DNA of 64,000 nt from Collinsella aerofaciens (GCF_015548375.1 NZ_JADMWW010000002.1:62001-126000), one strand, 5' to 3'. Numbered from the stretch's first letter, positions 8,793-17,607 are shown. Program-made: numbers and translations. Notes: generated by a model from the letters alone, not told the origin.

Positions 8793-11285
8793 ATGACCGC
8801 AACCGCCAGTCGAACCACCAACCGCAGACCCGAGCTTTTGGCGCCCGCCGGAGGGCCCGAGCCCTTTGCCGCCGCGCTCGCTGCCGGGGCAGACGCCATC
8901 TACTGCGGCATGGGCAGCTTCAACGCCCGCCGCAAGGCAACCAACTTTACCGACGAGGCCTTTGAGCAAGCCTGCCGCGCCGCGCATCTAGCCGGGTCGC
9001 GCGTCTACGTCACGGTAAACATCGTCATCAAGCAGTCTGAGATGGGCGATGCGCTGCAACTCATCCATCGCTGCTCCACGCTGGGCGCCGACGCCTTCAT
9101 TATCCAGGACTGGGGTCTGTTCTTTGAGGTCAAGCGCACCATGCCCGGCATCGAGACACACATCTCGACCCAGGCGAACATCCACGACGACCGCGGAACC
9201 CTTTGGTGCCGTGAGCAGGGCGCCGACCGCGTGACTCTCTCGCGCGAGCTCTCCATCGACGAGATCGCCGCCATTCACAACGCCGCGCCCGATGTGGACC
9301 TTGAGGTCTTTAGCCACGGTGCCATCTGCTTTTGCTACTCGGGTCTGTGCCTGCTGTCGAGCTTTGCCATGGCTGGCCGCTCGGCCAACCGCGGCATGTG
9401 CGCCCAGCCCTGCCGCCTACCCTACAAGCTAATTGACGAGAACGGCCGCTCGCTCTCCCCTGCCGGACGCGAGCGCGCGCTGTGCCCGCGCGACACCAAC
9501 ACTTCGCAGCTTGTTCGCCGTCTGTATGACGCCGGCGCCGCATCGCTCAAGCTCGAGGGCCGCATGAAGGCCCCCGATTACGTGTATTCCATCGTCGACG
9601 TGTATCGTCATCAGATTGATGACATGCTGGCCGATGTTTCGACCTCTAAGGATGAGGATGCGGCCCGCCAGCGACAGCTCAAGCGCTGCTTTAACCGCGA
9701 CTTTACGCACGCCTACCAAGACGGTACCTCGGGTGACGAGATGATGAGCTACGAGCGCTCCAACAACCGCGGCCAGATCGTGGGCACGGTGCTGGGCAGC
9801 CGCCCGGCCAACCGCGATGTGCGCGGCCTCAAGCCCGACGACCGCCGTCGGCGCGCCGCCATCGCCCGCATTGAGTTGTTTGAGCCCGTGGGCAAGGGCG
9901 ACCTGCTGGAGCTTCGTCACGACAATGAGTTTGACCAGTTCCTGACCACCATTGCCGCCGATGATGCCGCCGCCGGTGACATCATCGAGTGCCGCGTGCC
10001 TCGCAGCATGCCCGAGGGCTGCCGCGTGCGCGTGATTCGAAGCCAGCGCGCCATTGACGCTGCCGGCGCCGCGCTCAAGCGCGATGTGCTGCGCCGCCGC
10101 GCCGTTGATGTAACCGTTGTGGCGCGTTTGGGCGAACCGTTTGCCGTCACGCTTACTTGCTGCGACGCCCCTTCGCTTACGGCCACGGCCACGGGCTTTA
10201 CCGTCGAGGCCGCCAAGACCCGCGCGGTCGAGGCGTCCGATCTGGTAGAGCATGTGGGCCGCATGGGGTCCTCGCCCTTTGAGTCCGCGAGCTTTGATGT
10301 GGCGCTCGATAAGGGCTGCGGCATGGGCTTCTCCGCTGTGCACAAGGTGCGCGCCGCCGCCTGCAAGGCGCTGGAGGAGGCCATTCTGGCACCGTATGAC
10401 GAGCGTGCCCGCACGCTCGAGCTGCCGGTGCTCGACAAATGTACGCGGCCCATGCCCGAGCACTACCGCGACGAGCCGCAGATCTGCGCCACCGTCACCT
10501 CGCTCGAGGCCGCCGAGGCAGCGCGAGCGGAGGGTGCAACGCGCATCTACATGACCACCGACGCGCTCGATGCGGCCGAGCTCTCCCCCGCCGATGCGTT
10601 TGAGCAGGGCATCGTGCCCGTGCTCGACGAGGTCTGCCGTGCCGTTGACCACGAGCGCGTCGACCCGTGGGTTGTTGCCGGCGCCACGGTCGCTATTGGC
10701 AACATCTCTGAGCTTGCCCTGGCCGCCCAGGTTGGCGCCACGGCCGAGATTCGCTCTTGCCTGCCGGTGCACAACACGCCCTGCATGGAGGCGCTTGCCG
10801 AGCGCGGGGCCGGTGCGTTTTGGCTCTCGCCCGAGATCACGCTCGACGAGATTGTCTCGTTCGGCGCCGCCGCGCCCGCGACTCTGGGCATCACCGTCTT
10901 TGGCCGCCCACGCGTCATGACAAGCGAGCATTGCATTCTGCAGGTTGCCAACGGCTGCATCCACGATTGCGCCAACTGCCGCCTGCGTGCCCGCAAGCTC
11001 TCGCTCAAGAATATCGACGGCAAGGTCATGCCCGTACGCACCGACATCCATGGCCGCTCTCGCTTGTACGATGCTTACCCCATCGACCTCACGCCGCAGG
11101 TACCGCAGTTGCTCGACGCCGGCGTCCGTCGTCTTATGGTCGACGGAACCTTGCTCGAGGCCGATGAGATTGGCCGTGCCGTCGCTCGCGTCCGTCGCGC
11201 CGTCGAGGCGGCTCAAGCCGGCCGCAAGCCCGCCGCCCGCCTGCGCGGCGCCACCTCGGGCTGCATGTTTGTGGGAATTAGCTAA
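8793..11285 (+). CDS. U32-family protein, RlhA-like (23S rRNA C2501 hydroxylase or relative)
   Basis: 830 residues; ATG 8793 follows AAGG...AGGA. The N-terminal half is a U32 'peptidase' domain with four cysteines at residues 179, 186, 203 and 207 (CFCYSGLC ... CAQPC), the spacing expected for the Fe-S-linked cysteines of RlhA-type RNA hydroxylases. The C-terminal part resembles the extra domain of long U32 proteins (a DUF3656-like region, then another U32-like section with CIHDCANCRLRARKL). U32 proteins long called collagenases mostly act on RNA or in prephenate-dependent hydroxylation, so an RNA-modifying role is preferred. The next gene, a pseudouridine synthase 15 bp downstream, supports this. 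Confidence 0.8.
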   Translation: MTATASRTTNRRPELLAPAGGPEPFAAALAAGADAIYCGMGSFNARRKATNFTDEAFEQACRAAHLAGSRVYVTVNIVIKQSEMGDALQLIHRCSTLGADAFIIQDWGLFFEVKRTMPGIETHISTQANIHDDRGTLWCREQGADRVTLSRELSIDEIAAIHNAAPDVDLEVFSHGAICFCYSGLCLLSSFAMAGRSANRGMCAQPCRLPYKLIDENGRSLSPAGRERALCPRDTNTSQLVRRLYDAGAASLKLEGRMKAPDYVYSIVDVYRHQIDDMLADVSTSKDEDAARQRQLKRCFNRDFTHAYQDGTSGDEMMSYERSNNRGQIVGTVLGSRPANRDVRGLKPDDRRRRAAIARIELFEPVGKGDLLELRHDNEFDQFLTTIAADDAAAGDIIECRVPRSMPEGCRVRVIRSQRAIDAAGAALKRDVLRRRAVDVTVVARLGEPFAVTLTCCDAPSLTATATGFTVEAAKTRAVEASDLVEHVGRMGSSPFESASFDVALDKGCGMGFSAVHKVRAAACKALEEAILAPYDERARTLELPVLDKCTRPMPEHYRDEPQICATVTSLEAAEAARAEGATRIYMTTDALDAAELSPADAFEQGIVPVLDEVCRAVDHERVDPWVVAGATVAIGNISELALAAQVGATAEIRSCLPVHNTPCMEALAERGAGAFWLSPEITLDEIVSFGAAAPATLGITVFGRPRVMTSEHCILQVANGCIHDCANCRLRARKLSLKNIDGKVMPVRTDIHGRSRLYDAYPIDLTPQVPQLLDAGVRRLMVDGTLLEADEIGRAVARVRRAVEAAQAGRKPAARLRGATSGCMFVGIS

Positions 11286-11300
11286 TCGAAAGGCTTACAC

Positions 11301-11960
11301 GTGAACGAAGAACCTCAAGTCCTCTACTGCGACGCCTGGCTCATGGCTATCGATAAGCCTGCCGGCATGATCGTCCACGGTGACGGCACCGGCGAGCGCA
11401 CACTTACCGACTACGCCAGCGACCTGCTGCTGGCGATGGGCGACGGCTTTGCCGCGACCGACATGCAACCGCTCAACCGCTTGGACCGCGACACCACCGG
11501 CGTGGTGTTGTTCTCGCTCGACAAGCGGACGCAGCCCGCTTTTGACCAGATGGTCATCGACCACGCATTCGAAAAGCACTATCTGGCGCTCGCCGAGGGC
11601 AAGATCGACTGGAACGAAAAGCTCATCGACAAGCCCATCGCCCGCGACCGCCACGACAGCCGCAAGATGCGCGTCGGCGCCAGCGGCAAGCCGTCTCAGA
11701 CGCGCGTGAAGGTGCTCAAGCGCCTTAAGAGCCGCCGAGGCCTGCCCACGCGCTCGTATATCGATGTCGAGCTGCTCACCGGCCGCAAGCACCAAATCCG
11801 TGTGCACCTGGCAAACGAGCATCATCCCCTGGTTGGCGACGACCTATACGGAACGCCGCGCCCCTGCGGCCTGATGCTCCACGCCCACAGCGTGTCCTTC
11901 ACGCATCCCGTAACCGGCGAGCACATCCACATCGAAGCCCCCTGCCCCTGGGAGCCCTAA
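11301..11960 (+). CDS. RluA-family pseudouridine synthase
   Basis: 219 residues; the start is GTG 11301 after GAAAGG. The catalytic motif is LNRLDRDTTGVVLFS (residues about 55-69), with the aspartate of RLD as the nucleophile, and RKHQIRVHLA near the C-terminus is typical of the RluA group. No S4 domain is seen; the protein is the short form. The target uridine cannot be predicted. Probably co-transcribed with the U32 gene. The hairpin at 11961 directly after its stop may act as its terminator. Confidence 0.88.
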   Translation: MNEEPQVLYCDAWLMAIDKPAGMIVHGDGTGERTLTDYASDLLLAMGDGFAATDMQPLNRLDRDTTGVVLFSLDKRTQPAFDQMVIDHAFEKHYLALAEGKIDWNEKLIDKPIARDRHDSRKMRVGASGKPSQTRVKVLKRLKSRRGLPTRSYIDVELLTGRKHQIRVHLANEHHPLVGDDLYGTPRPCGLMLHAHSVSFTHPVTGEHIHIEAPCPWEP

Positions 11961-11995
11961 ACCACCACAATGGGGACAGGCACCTTTGTGGTGGT
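11961..11995. repeat. GGGGACAGG-core palindrome, copy 1
   Basis: Arms ACCACCACAA / TTGTGGTGGT enclose TGGGGACAGGCACCT. TTTTG follows on the plus strand, so it can also terminate the preceding gene. It is identical over about 40 nt to the copy at 14093-14127, and its core recurs elsewhere in the window with different arms. Confidence 0.75.
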
Positions 11996-12028
11996 TTTGC
12001 CGCAATGGCCCAGCCACGGTCCCAAAAC

Positions 12029-12325
12029 GTCTCGATCTGTAACAGTTAGAACCCATTTTCCGGCCTATCTGTTACAAATCGAGACATTCGAATCCCCCTC
12101 AAGGGAAAATCTCAATCTGTAACAATAACTCGGCAAAATCGGCCCAAGATGTTACAGATTGAGATATTCGGATCCCACCGGAGAAATCATCTCGATCTGT
12201 AACATCTGGAGCCCGCATTTTGACCTTCCTGTTACAGATTGAGACGTTATGGGACCAACAGGAAAAATATCTCAGCTTGTAACATCTGGAACCCATATCC
12301 CTCTCTTCCTGTTACAGATCGAGAC
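12029..12325. repeat. Tandem hairpin array, four units, exact 80-bp period
   Basis: Left arms of consensus TCTCRATCTGTAAC begin at 12029, 12109, 12189 and 12269. Matching right arms (GTTACAGATYGAGA) begin at 12071, 12151, 12231 and 12311. Each unit has 15-bp arms, a 27-nt variable loop and a 23-nt variable linker. A G:C pair in the stem is replaced by A:T in unit 2 (compensatory). The 80-bp period is not a multiple of 3, and no shared protein frame exists. It lies between convergent genes. Confidence 0.85.
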
Positions 12326-12341
12326 AAATCCCCAAACAGCA

Positions 12342-12378
12342 AAAGGCGGCAACGTCCCTGGTGGACGTTGCCGCCTTT
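12342..12378 (-). terminator. Intrinsic terminator of the fructose PTS gene
   Basis: A 16-bp perfect stem (AAAGGCGGCAACGTCC / GGACGTTGCCGCCTTT) is followed by TTTTG on the minus strand, 27 bp past the stop of the PTS gene. Confidence 0.85.
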
Positions 12379-12404
12379 CCATTGGCAAGACCCTTCCGCT
12401 CCCG

Positions 12405-13895
12405 CTACTCGGTAGCCTTGTCGAGAGGCTTCTTAAGGAAGCTCAGAACCAAGCAGCCGACCACAGCGCCGATAGCAAGGGCCAACAGGTACTGCACCGG
12501 GTTCGTGATGACCGCGATAACCCAGGCGCCACCGTGCGGAGCGGGGCTCGCGCAACCAAAGAGCATCGACAGACCGCCGGCGGTCGCAGATCCCAGGATG
12601 CAGGCGGGCAACACGCGAAGCGGATCGGCCGCGGCAAAGGGAATGGCACCCTCGGTGATAAACGACAGACCCATGATGTAGTTCACCAGGCCTGCCTTGC
12701 GATCGGCCTCGGTCCAGCGGTTCTTAAAGAACGTCGTGGAGAGCGCGATGACCAGCGGCGGTACCATACCGCCCGCCATGACGGCAGCCATGATCATATT
12801 GCCCTGCAGCGTTTGCTCGGCAAGGGCCGCGGTGCCAAAGACATATGCGGCCTTGTTGATGGGACCACCCATGTCGGTCGCCTGCATGCCGGCGCAGATA
12901 ATGCCCAAAAGAACGATACTCGTGCCCGAAAGACCGTTGAGCGCGCCGCTAATGGCGGTGTTGATAACGCCCATAATCGGGTTAACGGCCATCATAAAGA
13001 GACTCGTAAAGAGAATGCCCAGCACGGGGTAGATGAGCATGGGCTTGATACCGTCGAGCGACTCGGGTAGCACGCTTGCAGCCTTCTTGAGCGCATTGAC
13101 GATAATGCCGGCGGCAAAACCGACCAGCAGCGCGCCCAAAAAGCCAGCAGAGACAAGCTGAGCCTGGGCATCGGCATCCATTGCCGTGGTGAGATAGCCC
13201 AACGTAAAGCCCTGCTTTGCAATCCAGCCACCCACAAAGCCCGCGGCCAAGCCCGGACGGTCAGCAAAGGACATGGCAATATAGCCCGCAAGGATGGGGA
13301 GCATAAAGTTGAACGCCTAGTTGCCCGCAAGGTTAAAGAAGGCCGCGACCGGAGTGCTGTGGCCGTATGCGCTCGTGCCCAGTCCCGCCTGGTCCAGCAA
13401 GAACGAAAGCGCCATGAGGATGCCGCCGCCAACAACAAAGGGGAGCATGTGCGAAACGCCGTTCATCAGGTCCTTATAGACCCTGCGGCCCAAACCCTCG
13501 GATTCGCCCTCGGCAGCCGCCTGTACCGCGGCGCCGCCGGACACATGATGAATAGGCGCATTGCCCGCAAGCGCAATATTGATAAGTTCCTCGGCGTCAT
13601 TAATGCCACGCGTCACCGCACAGGAGTAAACCGACTTGCCATCGAAGCGATCGAGCTCGACATTTTTATCCGCCGCAATGATGACACCCTTGGCACCAGC
13701 GATGTCTGCCGCGGTCAGTACATTTTTAGCGCCGCCCGAACCCTGAGTCTCGACCTTAATGCTCACGCCCATCTTGGCTGCCTGGTCTTCCAACCCTTTG
13801 GCCGCCATAAATGTGTGAGCAATGCCCGTTGGACATGCCGTGATGGCAACGACATCGTAAGTGCCGCCCCCAACCTTCTCGTTTGCAGCTGACAT
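12405..13895 (-). pseudogene. Fructose-type PTS EIIBC with an in-frame TAG
   Basis: Reading from ATG 13895, the EIIB domain has the phosphocysteine motif ACPTGIAHTFMAA (residues about 19-31). It is followed by the first EIIC membrane segments up to FFNLAGN, then TAG at 13317-13319. The same frame continues without interruption (AFNFMLPILAGYIA) to 12405 as normal EIIC. A single nonsense change therefore splits an otherwise intact protein of about 495 residues. Restart at ATG 13304 would give the C-terminal 299 residues only. No EIIA domain is present. It is last in an operon with a DeoR regulator and a Gfo/Idh/MocA oxidoreductase. It may be a fresh pseudogene, a suppressed stop or a sequencing error. 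Confidence 0.8.
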
Positions 13896-14016
13896 GTTTC
13901 CTCCTTTTGCACAAGCAGGCCCAGCCCTCCCCTTCTGAGGGTCACAACCTGCGTATTACCTTGTGTTTGAGTGATTGATAGCGCCGAAGTGACGGCGCTT
14001 TTAAGCGATATCTATA

Positions 14017-14090
14017 CGATGGCCCCGGCGGGCATGATCACGTCGTATGGAAACAGGGGTACTGGGAAATCATGCCCGACGGGGCCATCG
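14017..14090. repeat. 22-bp-arm palindrome upstream of the PTS gene
   Basis: Arms at 14017-14038 and 14069-14090 pair over 22 bp with one mismatch (CGATGGCCCC..., GGGCATGAT) around a 30-nt loop. There is no U-tract. It is between the deoR stop and the PTS start, next to copy 2 of the GGGGACAGG palindrome. Nearby, 13978-13997 forms another short hairpin (AGCGCCG/CGGCGCT). Possible roles are an attenuation or processing structure, or a mobile repeat. Confidence 0.7.
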
Positions 14091-14092
14091 GA

Positions 14093-14127
14093 ACCACCAC
14101 AATGGGGACAGGCACCTTTGTGGTGGT
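14093..14127. repeat. GGGGACAGG-core palindrome, copy 2
   Basis: Same sequence as 11961-11995 (arms ACCACCACAA / TTGTGGTGGT). The near-perfect identity of two copies 2.1 kb apart suggests recent copying. It sits 24 bp past the deoR stop. Confidence 0.75.
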
Positions 14128-14150
14128 TTTGGCCTTACTTCGCCCTGTCG

Positions 14151-14897
14151 CTAGACCGTGATGACGTTGTCTATCGACTGGTACTTGGCTGGCACCTCGC
14201 CCGCGGTAATAATCGTTGCGTCGCGGAAGTCCGCGAATTTTACGGGAGCCACCATGCCAAACTTACTGGCGTCCGAGATTACGAAGCGTTTGGCTGTATG
14301 GCGCATCGAGATACGCTTGACCTGCGCTTCCTCGATATCGGGCGTCGTAAAGCCCTGCTCAGCGGCAATGCCGTTAGAACCCCAAAAGCCGCAGTTAAAG
14401 TTGTAGCGGTCTAGGGTTGCCAGAGCATCGGGGCCAACGAGCGCCTCGGTCTCGGGTTTAAGCTCGCCGCCCAGCACCACGGTGCGCATGCCGCGCACAG
14501 CGAGATGCTGAGCATGGAGCACGGAATCAGTCACATAGGTGACCGATTCGAGATGCGGAAGATGCTCGATGAGTCTGAGCGTTGTCGAACCCGAATCGAT
14601 GTACACAAAGCTCTCGGGCTCCACGAGCGCTGCGGCGCGGGCGCAGATACGCTCCTTGTCGTCGTTATGGAGATCACTGCGCTCACTGATCGTTAGGTCG
14701 CGCGTCACGTGCGCGCGCTCAAGACTTGTCGCGCCACCGTGCACCTTGGCGATGCGGTGCGCTCGGTCGAGCGTCTGTAGGTCGCGTCGAATGGTAGAGG
14801 CCGTCACGCCCAGGGCCTCGGCAAGTTCCGGCACGGTAACCGAGCCGGCCTGCTGCACCATCGACACGATCGCATTGAGCCTATCTTCCGCAAGCAT
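14151..14897 (-). CDS. DeoR-family transcriptional regulator
   Basis: 248 residues. The N-terminal winged HTH contains VPELAEALGVTASTIRRDL (residues about 21-39). The C-terminal DeoR sensor domain has the phosphosugar-binding pattern (IDSGSTTLRLIEHL, about residues 99-112). It lies 3 bp after the Gfo/Idh/MocA gene and upstream of the fructose-type PTS gene, so it probably senses a phosphorylated sugar and represses this operon, as GlpR/FruR-type DeoR proteins do. The ligand is not known. Confidence 0.88.
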   Translation of the reverse strand: MLAEDRLNAIVSMVQQAGSVTVPELAEALGVTASTIRRDLQTLDRAHRIAKVHGGATSLERAHVTRDLTISERSDLHNDDKERICARAAALVEPESFVYIDSGSTTLRLIEHLPHLESVTYVTDSVLHAQHLAVRGMRTVVLGGELKPETEALVGPDALATLDRYNFNCGFWGSNGIAAEQGFTTPDIEEAQVKRISMRHTAKRFVISDASKFGMVAPVKFADFRDATIITAGEVPAKYQSIDNVITV

Positions 14898-14900
14898 CGC

Positions 14901-15980
14901 TTACTCCTCCTCGGGGTAGACGACTCCCCAATCGGCGCGGAGCTTGGTCATGAGCTCCATCACATCAGAAGCATAATCCAGAAGCTCACGCTTGGAATCG
15001 TCGCCGGCGACGGCCTGCTCGAGGTCAGCCATCTCGTAGCACAGGGCATAAGCCTCGGTGCCAGCGTGGACCTCCTCACGGCGACCGTCCGCAGTCCACA
15101 CGATGGTCGCATGGTCGGCGCGCGGATACTCGTTGACCTCGATATAGCACTTGTCGAAGCTAATGACCGAACGCTTGGGCTGCTTGGAGTGGAGCGTGAG
15201 GCTCACCACGCCCAGCTGCTGTTCGGCATTACGGCAGACGATGCCGCCTGCAACGTCCACGCCGGTCTTGCAGGTGTTACCCAGAGACACGACCTCGACG
15301 GGCTGGCTCGCCATAAACAGGCGCATGACGGACAGGGCGTATACGCCAATATCGAGCATGGCACCGCCGGCGAGGTTGCGATTGTAGAAACGGTTGGTCA
15401 GGTCGCCGTACTCCTTGTAGCTACCAAAGTTGAGCTGAGCGAGGTTCATGCGGCCAAACTCGCCGGCATCCATGCGGCGGCGCAGCTCTTGATACAAGGG
15501 CATGTGGAGCACCGTGGTAGCGTCCATAAGAACCACGTTGTGTTCGGCGGCAATGGCGCGGGCCTCTTCGAGCTCGGCGGAGTTGAGCGTGATGGCCTTC
15601 TCGCAGAGAACGTGCTTGCCGGCCGCCAGGGCGGCGCGCAGATAGGTGATATGGGTGTTGTGCGGGGTGGTGATGTAGACGGCGTCGATGTCAGGATCGG
15701 CGTAGAGATCCTCAACCGTGTCATAGACCTTCTCAACGCCATACTGTTCTGCAAAAGCCTGAGCCTTGGACAACGTGCGGTTGGCAACGCCCGCGAGCTT
15801 TCGGCCGGCAAGGGCAAGGGACTGAGCCATCTGGTTGGCAATAACGCCGCAACCGATCACAGCCCAACGGAGCTCGGGAGCCGTAAAGATGTCGTTAGGG
15901 AACGGCTTGTCCTGGACCGAAGCAAATGCTGCTTTGGCGGCTGCCGCGGCGTCGAGTGGAGCCTGCTTGGAATCTGCCAT
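14901..15980 (-). CDS. Gfo/Idh/MocA-family oxidoreductase
   Basis: 359 residues. The Rossmann fingerprint is VIGCGVIANQMAQSLALAG (about residues 35-53). The family EKP-like site appears as CEKAITLN, with alanine in place of proline. The C-terminal half is the usual alpha/beta substrate domain. It uses NAD(P) to oxidise or reduce a sugar or sugar-like alcohol. GGAG lies 8 nt upstream of ATG 15980. First gene of the operon with the DeoR regulator and the PTS gene, so the substrate is probably the imported sugar or a derivative. Confidence 0.85.
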   Translation of the reverse strand: MADSKQAPLDAAAAAKAAFASVQDKPFPNDIFTAPELRWAVIGCGVIANQMAQSLALAGRKLAGVANRTLSKAQAFAEQYGVEKVYDTVEDLYADPDIDAVYITTPHNTHITYLRAALAAGKHVLCEKAITLNSAELEEARAIAAEHNVVLMDATTVLHMPLYQELRRRMDAGEFGRMNLAQLNFGSYKEYGDLTNRFYNRNLAGGAMLDIGVYALSVMRLFMASQPVEVVSLGNTCKTGVDVAGGIVCRNAEQQLGVVSLTLHSKQPKRSVISFDKCYIEVNEYPRADHATIVWTADGRREEVHAGTEAYALCYEMADLEQAVAGDDSKRELLDYASDVMELMTKLRADWGVVYPEEE

Positions 15981-16031
15981 TATGTGTCTCCAGTGTCATA
16001 GAACGTCTTGCATTTCTGACAGCTCTATATT

Positions 16032-16055
16032 CGCACAAACACGCGCGTTTGTGCG
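16032..16055. promoter_or_regulatory. Candidate operator of the oxidoreductase-DeoR-PTS operon
   Basis: Palindrome CGCACAAAC-ACGCGC-GTTTGTGCG lies about 50 bp upstream of the oxidoreductase start. The surrounding gap (15981-16213) holds several further TGCGCGTTTA/TTGCGTTTA-like words and no gene. Repeated half-sites suit a DeoR-type repressor; binding is inferred. Confidence 0.5.
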
Positions 16056-16213
16056 CGTTTTTGCGTATCTCACCGCTAAACGGTCATTATTGCCCCGTAA
16101 ACGGCGCATATATACGCATAGGTGCGTAATTAAACGCAATCTAACGCGCATAAACGCGCACACAAGCAATTTATACAGCACGACCCGCTCATTTATGCTT
16201 ACCCAGTTAGGGT

Positions 16214-16240
16214 ACTCATTTAAGTCTGTCCCAAATGAGT
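16214..16240. repeat. GGGACAG-core palindrome, copy 3
   Basis: Arms ACTCATTT / AAATGAGT enclose AAGTCTGTCCC (GGGACAGACTT on the minus strand). It sits directly beyond the terminator of the rplX operon. Confidence 0.6.
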
Positions 16241-16246
16241 GGGGAT

Positions 16247-16282
16247 AGAAAAAGGCCCGGGTGCCGTGGCATCCGGGCCTTT
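16247..16282 (-). terminator. Terminator after rplX
   Basis: Stem AAAGGCCCGG / CCGGGCCTTT with an inner TGCC/GGCA helix, followed by TTTTT on the minus strand, 27 bp past the rplX stop. It ends the r-protein operon at L24. Confidence 0.9.
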
Positions 16283-16308
16283 GCTAGCAACTTGATGTTG
16301 CGGGCAGC

Positions 16309-16614
16309 TTAGAACTTGTGGCCGCACTTCTTGCAGACGCGCAGCTTGTTCTTGCCGTCCTTCTCGTGACCGACGCGGGTAACCTTACCGCACTCGGGGC
16401 AAACGAGATTGACGTTGGAGGCGTCGATGGGAGCCTCCTGCGAAACGATGCCGCCCTGCTGGTTGGCAGCGTTGGGCTTGACGGCCTTCTTGACGACCGA
16501 AACGCCCTCGACAACGACCTTGTTCTCGGCGGGGAGAGCACGCAGGACAACGCCCTGCTTGCCGCGATCCTTACCAGAAAGAACCTGGACCTTATCGCCC
16601 TTCTTGATATACAT
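16309..16614 (-). CDS. rplX: 50S ribosomal protein L24 (uL24)
   Basis: 101 residues with the KOW motif at the N-terminus ([20 protein letters not shown]). [12 protein letters not shown]...CKKCGHKF zinc-ribbon pattern near the C-terminus (four cysteines) marks the zinc-binding form. L24 starts 50S assembly by binding the 5' end of 23S rRNA. ATG 16614 follows GGGGAG. Last gene of this operon: rplE, which normally follows, is not in the window. Confidence 0.97.
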   Translation of the reverse strand: MYIKKGDKVQVLSGKDRGKQGVVLRALPAENKVVVEGVSVVKKAVKPNAANQQGGIVSQEAPIDASNVNLVCPECGKVTRVGHEKDGKNKLRVCKKCGHKF

Positions 16615-16627
16615 ATATCTCCCCTAA

Positions 16628-16996
16628 CTACAGGGTCTCGGGAGCGAGCGAGACGATCTTCATGTACTTCTTGTCACGAAGCTCGCGAGCGACGGGCCCG
16701 AAGATACGGGTACCGACGGGCGAACCATCGTTGTTGATGACAACGCAGGCGTTCTCATCAAAGCGAATGTAGGAGCCATCCTTGCGGCGGATCTCCTTAA
16801 CGGTGCGAACGACGACGCAACGGACAACGTCCTTCTTCTTGACGTTGGCGCCAGGGGTAGCCTCCTGGACAGCACCGATGAACACATCGCCGATGCCTGC
16901 ATAACGACGCTTGGAACCGCCAAGCACCTTGATGCAGCGAATCTTGCGAGCGCCGGAGTTGTCGGCGACGTTCAGCATGGTTTGCATCTGAATCAT
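16628..16996 (-). CDS. rplN: 50S ribosomal protein L14 (uL14)
   Basis: 122 residues, full length, starting [18 protein letters not shown]. It binds 23S rRNA near the factor site and forms an intersubunit bridge. It is 13 bp before rplX but separated from rpsQ upstream by a 118-bp structured gap, unusual for this compact operon. Confidence 0.98.
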   Translation of the reverse strand: MIQMQTMLNVADNSGARKIRCIKVLGGSKRRYAGIGDVFIGAVQEATPGANVKKKDVVRCVVVRTVKEIRRKDGSYIRFDENACVVINNDGSPVGTRIFGPVARELRDKKYMKIVSLAPETL

Positions 16997-17021
16997 GGTA
17001 GATGTTCCTCCGAACTAAGAA

Positions 17022-17087
17022 CCGAAGAGAGGTGCGCAGCCTTTATACGGCCCGTGGTATGCAAGCCAGGCATACGCACATCTTCGG
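17022..17087 (-). other. Structured intercistronic leader before rplN
   Basis: Nested helices CCGAAGA/TCTTCGG (17022-17028 with 17081-17087), GTGCG/CGCAC (17032-17036 with 17075-17079) and GTATGC/GCATAC (17057-17062 with 17070-17075, sharing one base) fill the rpsQ-rplN gap. They could be a regulatory, processing or r-protein binding structure. Confidence 0.5.
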
Positions 17088-17114
17088 AAACGTACAAGTC
17101 GTAAGAGCGACTGC

Positions 17115-17375
17115 TTATTTAGCGCGCTCGACGACCTCGATGAGGCGCCAACGCTTCATCTTGGACATAGGACGGGTCTCCATAACGCGGACGGTATCGC
17201 CCACGCCAGCCGTGCACTCCTCGTCGTGAGCGTGCAGCTTCTTGGAGCTGGTCATCATCTTGCCGTACTTGGGGTGACGCTTGCGCTCGGTGATGGTGAC
17301 AACAATGGTCTTGGCACCGGAGACGGAGGTAACGACACCCGTACGGACCTTACGCGAGTTACGCGAATCAGTCAT
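17115..17375 (-). CDS. rpsQ: 30S ribosomal protein S17 (uS17)
   Basis: 86 residues, the usual length, with the OB-fold signature KTIVVTITERKRHPKYGK. A primary 16S rRNA-binding protein. It follows rpmC after 16 bp in the standard S10-operon order. Confidence 0.97.
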   Translation of the reverse strand: MTDSRNSRKVRTGVVTSVSGAKTIVVTITERKRHPKYGKMMTSSKKLHAHDEECTAGVGDTVRVMETRPMSKMKRWRLIEVVERAK

Positions 17376-17391
17376 GTTCTCTCCTTAGGTC

Positions 17392-17607
17392 CTACTCGGC
17401 GACAGCGGACTTCTCCGCTGCGATCTCGCGGGCGCGCTGCTCCGTGAGGACGCGAGCGATGTCCTTCTTCACGGTGTTGACGCGAGCGGTGTTGTCCAGC
17501 TGGCTGGTGGCCATCTGGAAACGAAGGTTAAAGAGCTCGGCGCGCATTTCCTTCAGCTTCTCAACGAGCTGAGCGTCCGAGAGCTCACGAATCTCTGCGG
17601 GCTTCAT
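17392..17607 (-). CDS. rpmC: 50S ribosomal protein L29 (uL29)
   Basis: 71 residues, two long helices, with the family stretch ELFNLRFQMATSQLDNTARV. Located at the peptide exit, where it helps to dock trigger factor and SRP. Its ATG overlaps the rplP stop by one base (TAATG), indicating translational coupling. Confidence 0.97.
   Translation of the reverse strand: MKPAEIRELSDAQLVEKLKEMRAELFNLRFQMATSQLDNTARVNTVKKDIARVLTEQRAREIAAEKSAVAE

Noticed and set aside
12099..12296. Short ORFs through the 80-bp array
   Set aside because: The period is not a multiple of 3, so each repeat falls in another frame; no ribosome sites.
12029..12325. CRISPR array
   Set aside because: Repeats are only 15 nt, alternate in orientation, and no cas genes are present.
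13317..13319. Recoded stop (selenocysteine or pyrrolysine)
   Set aside because: TAG is not the selenocysteine codon, and there is no sign of pyrrolysine genes; nonsense mutation is simpler.
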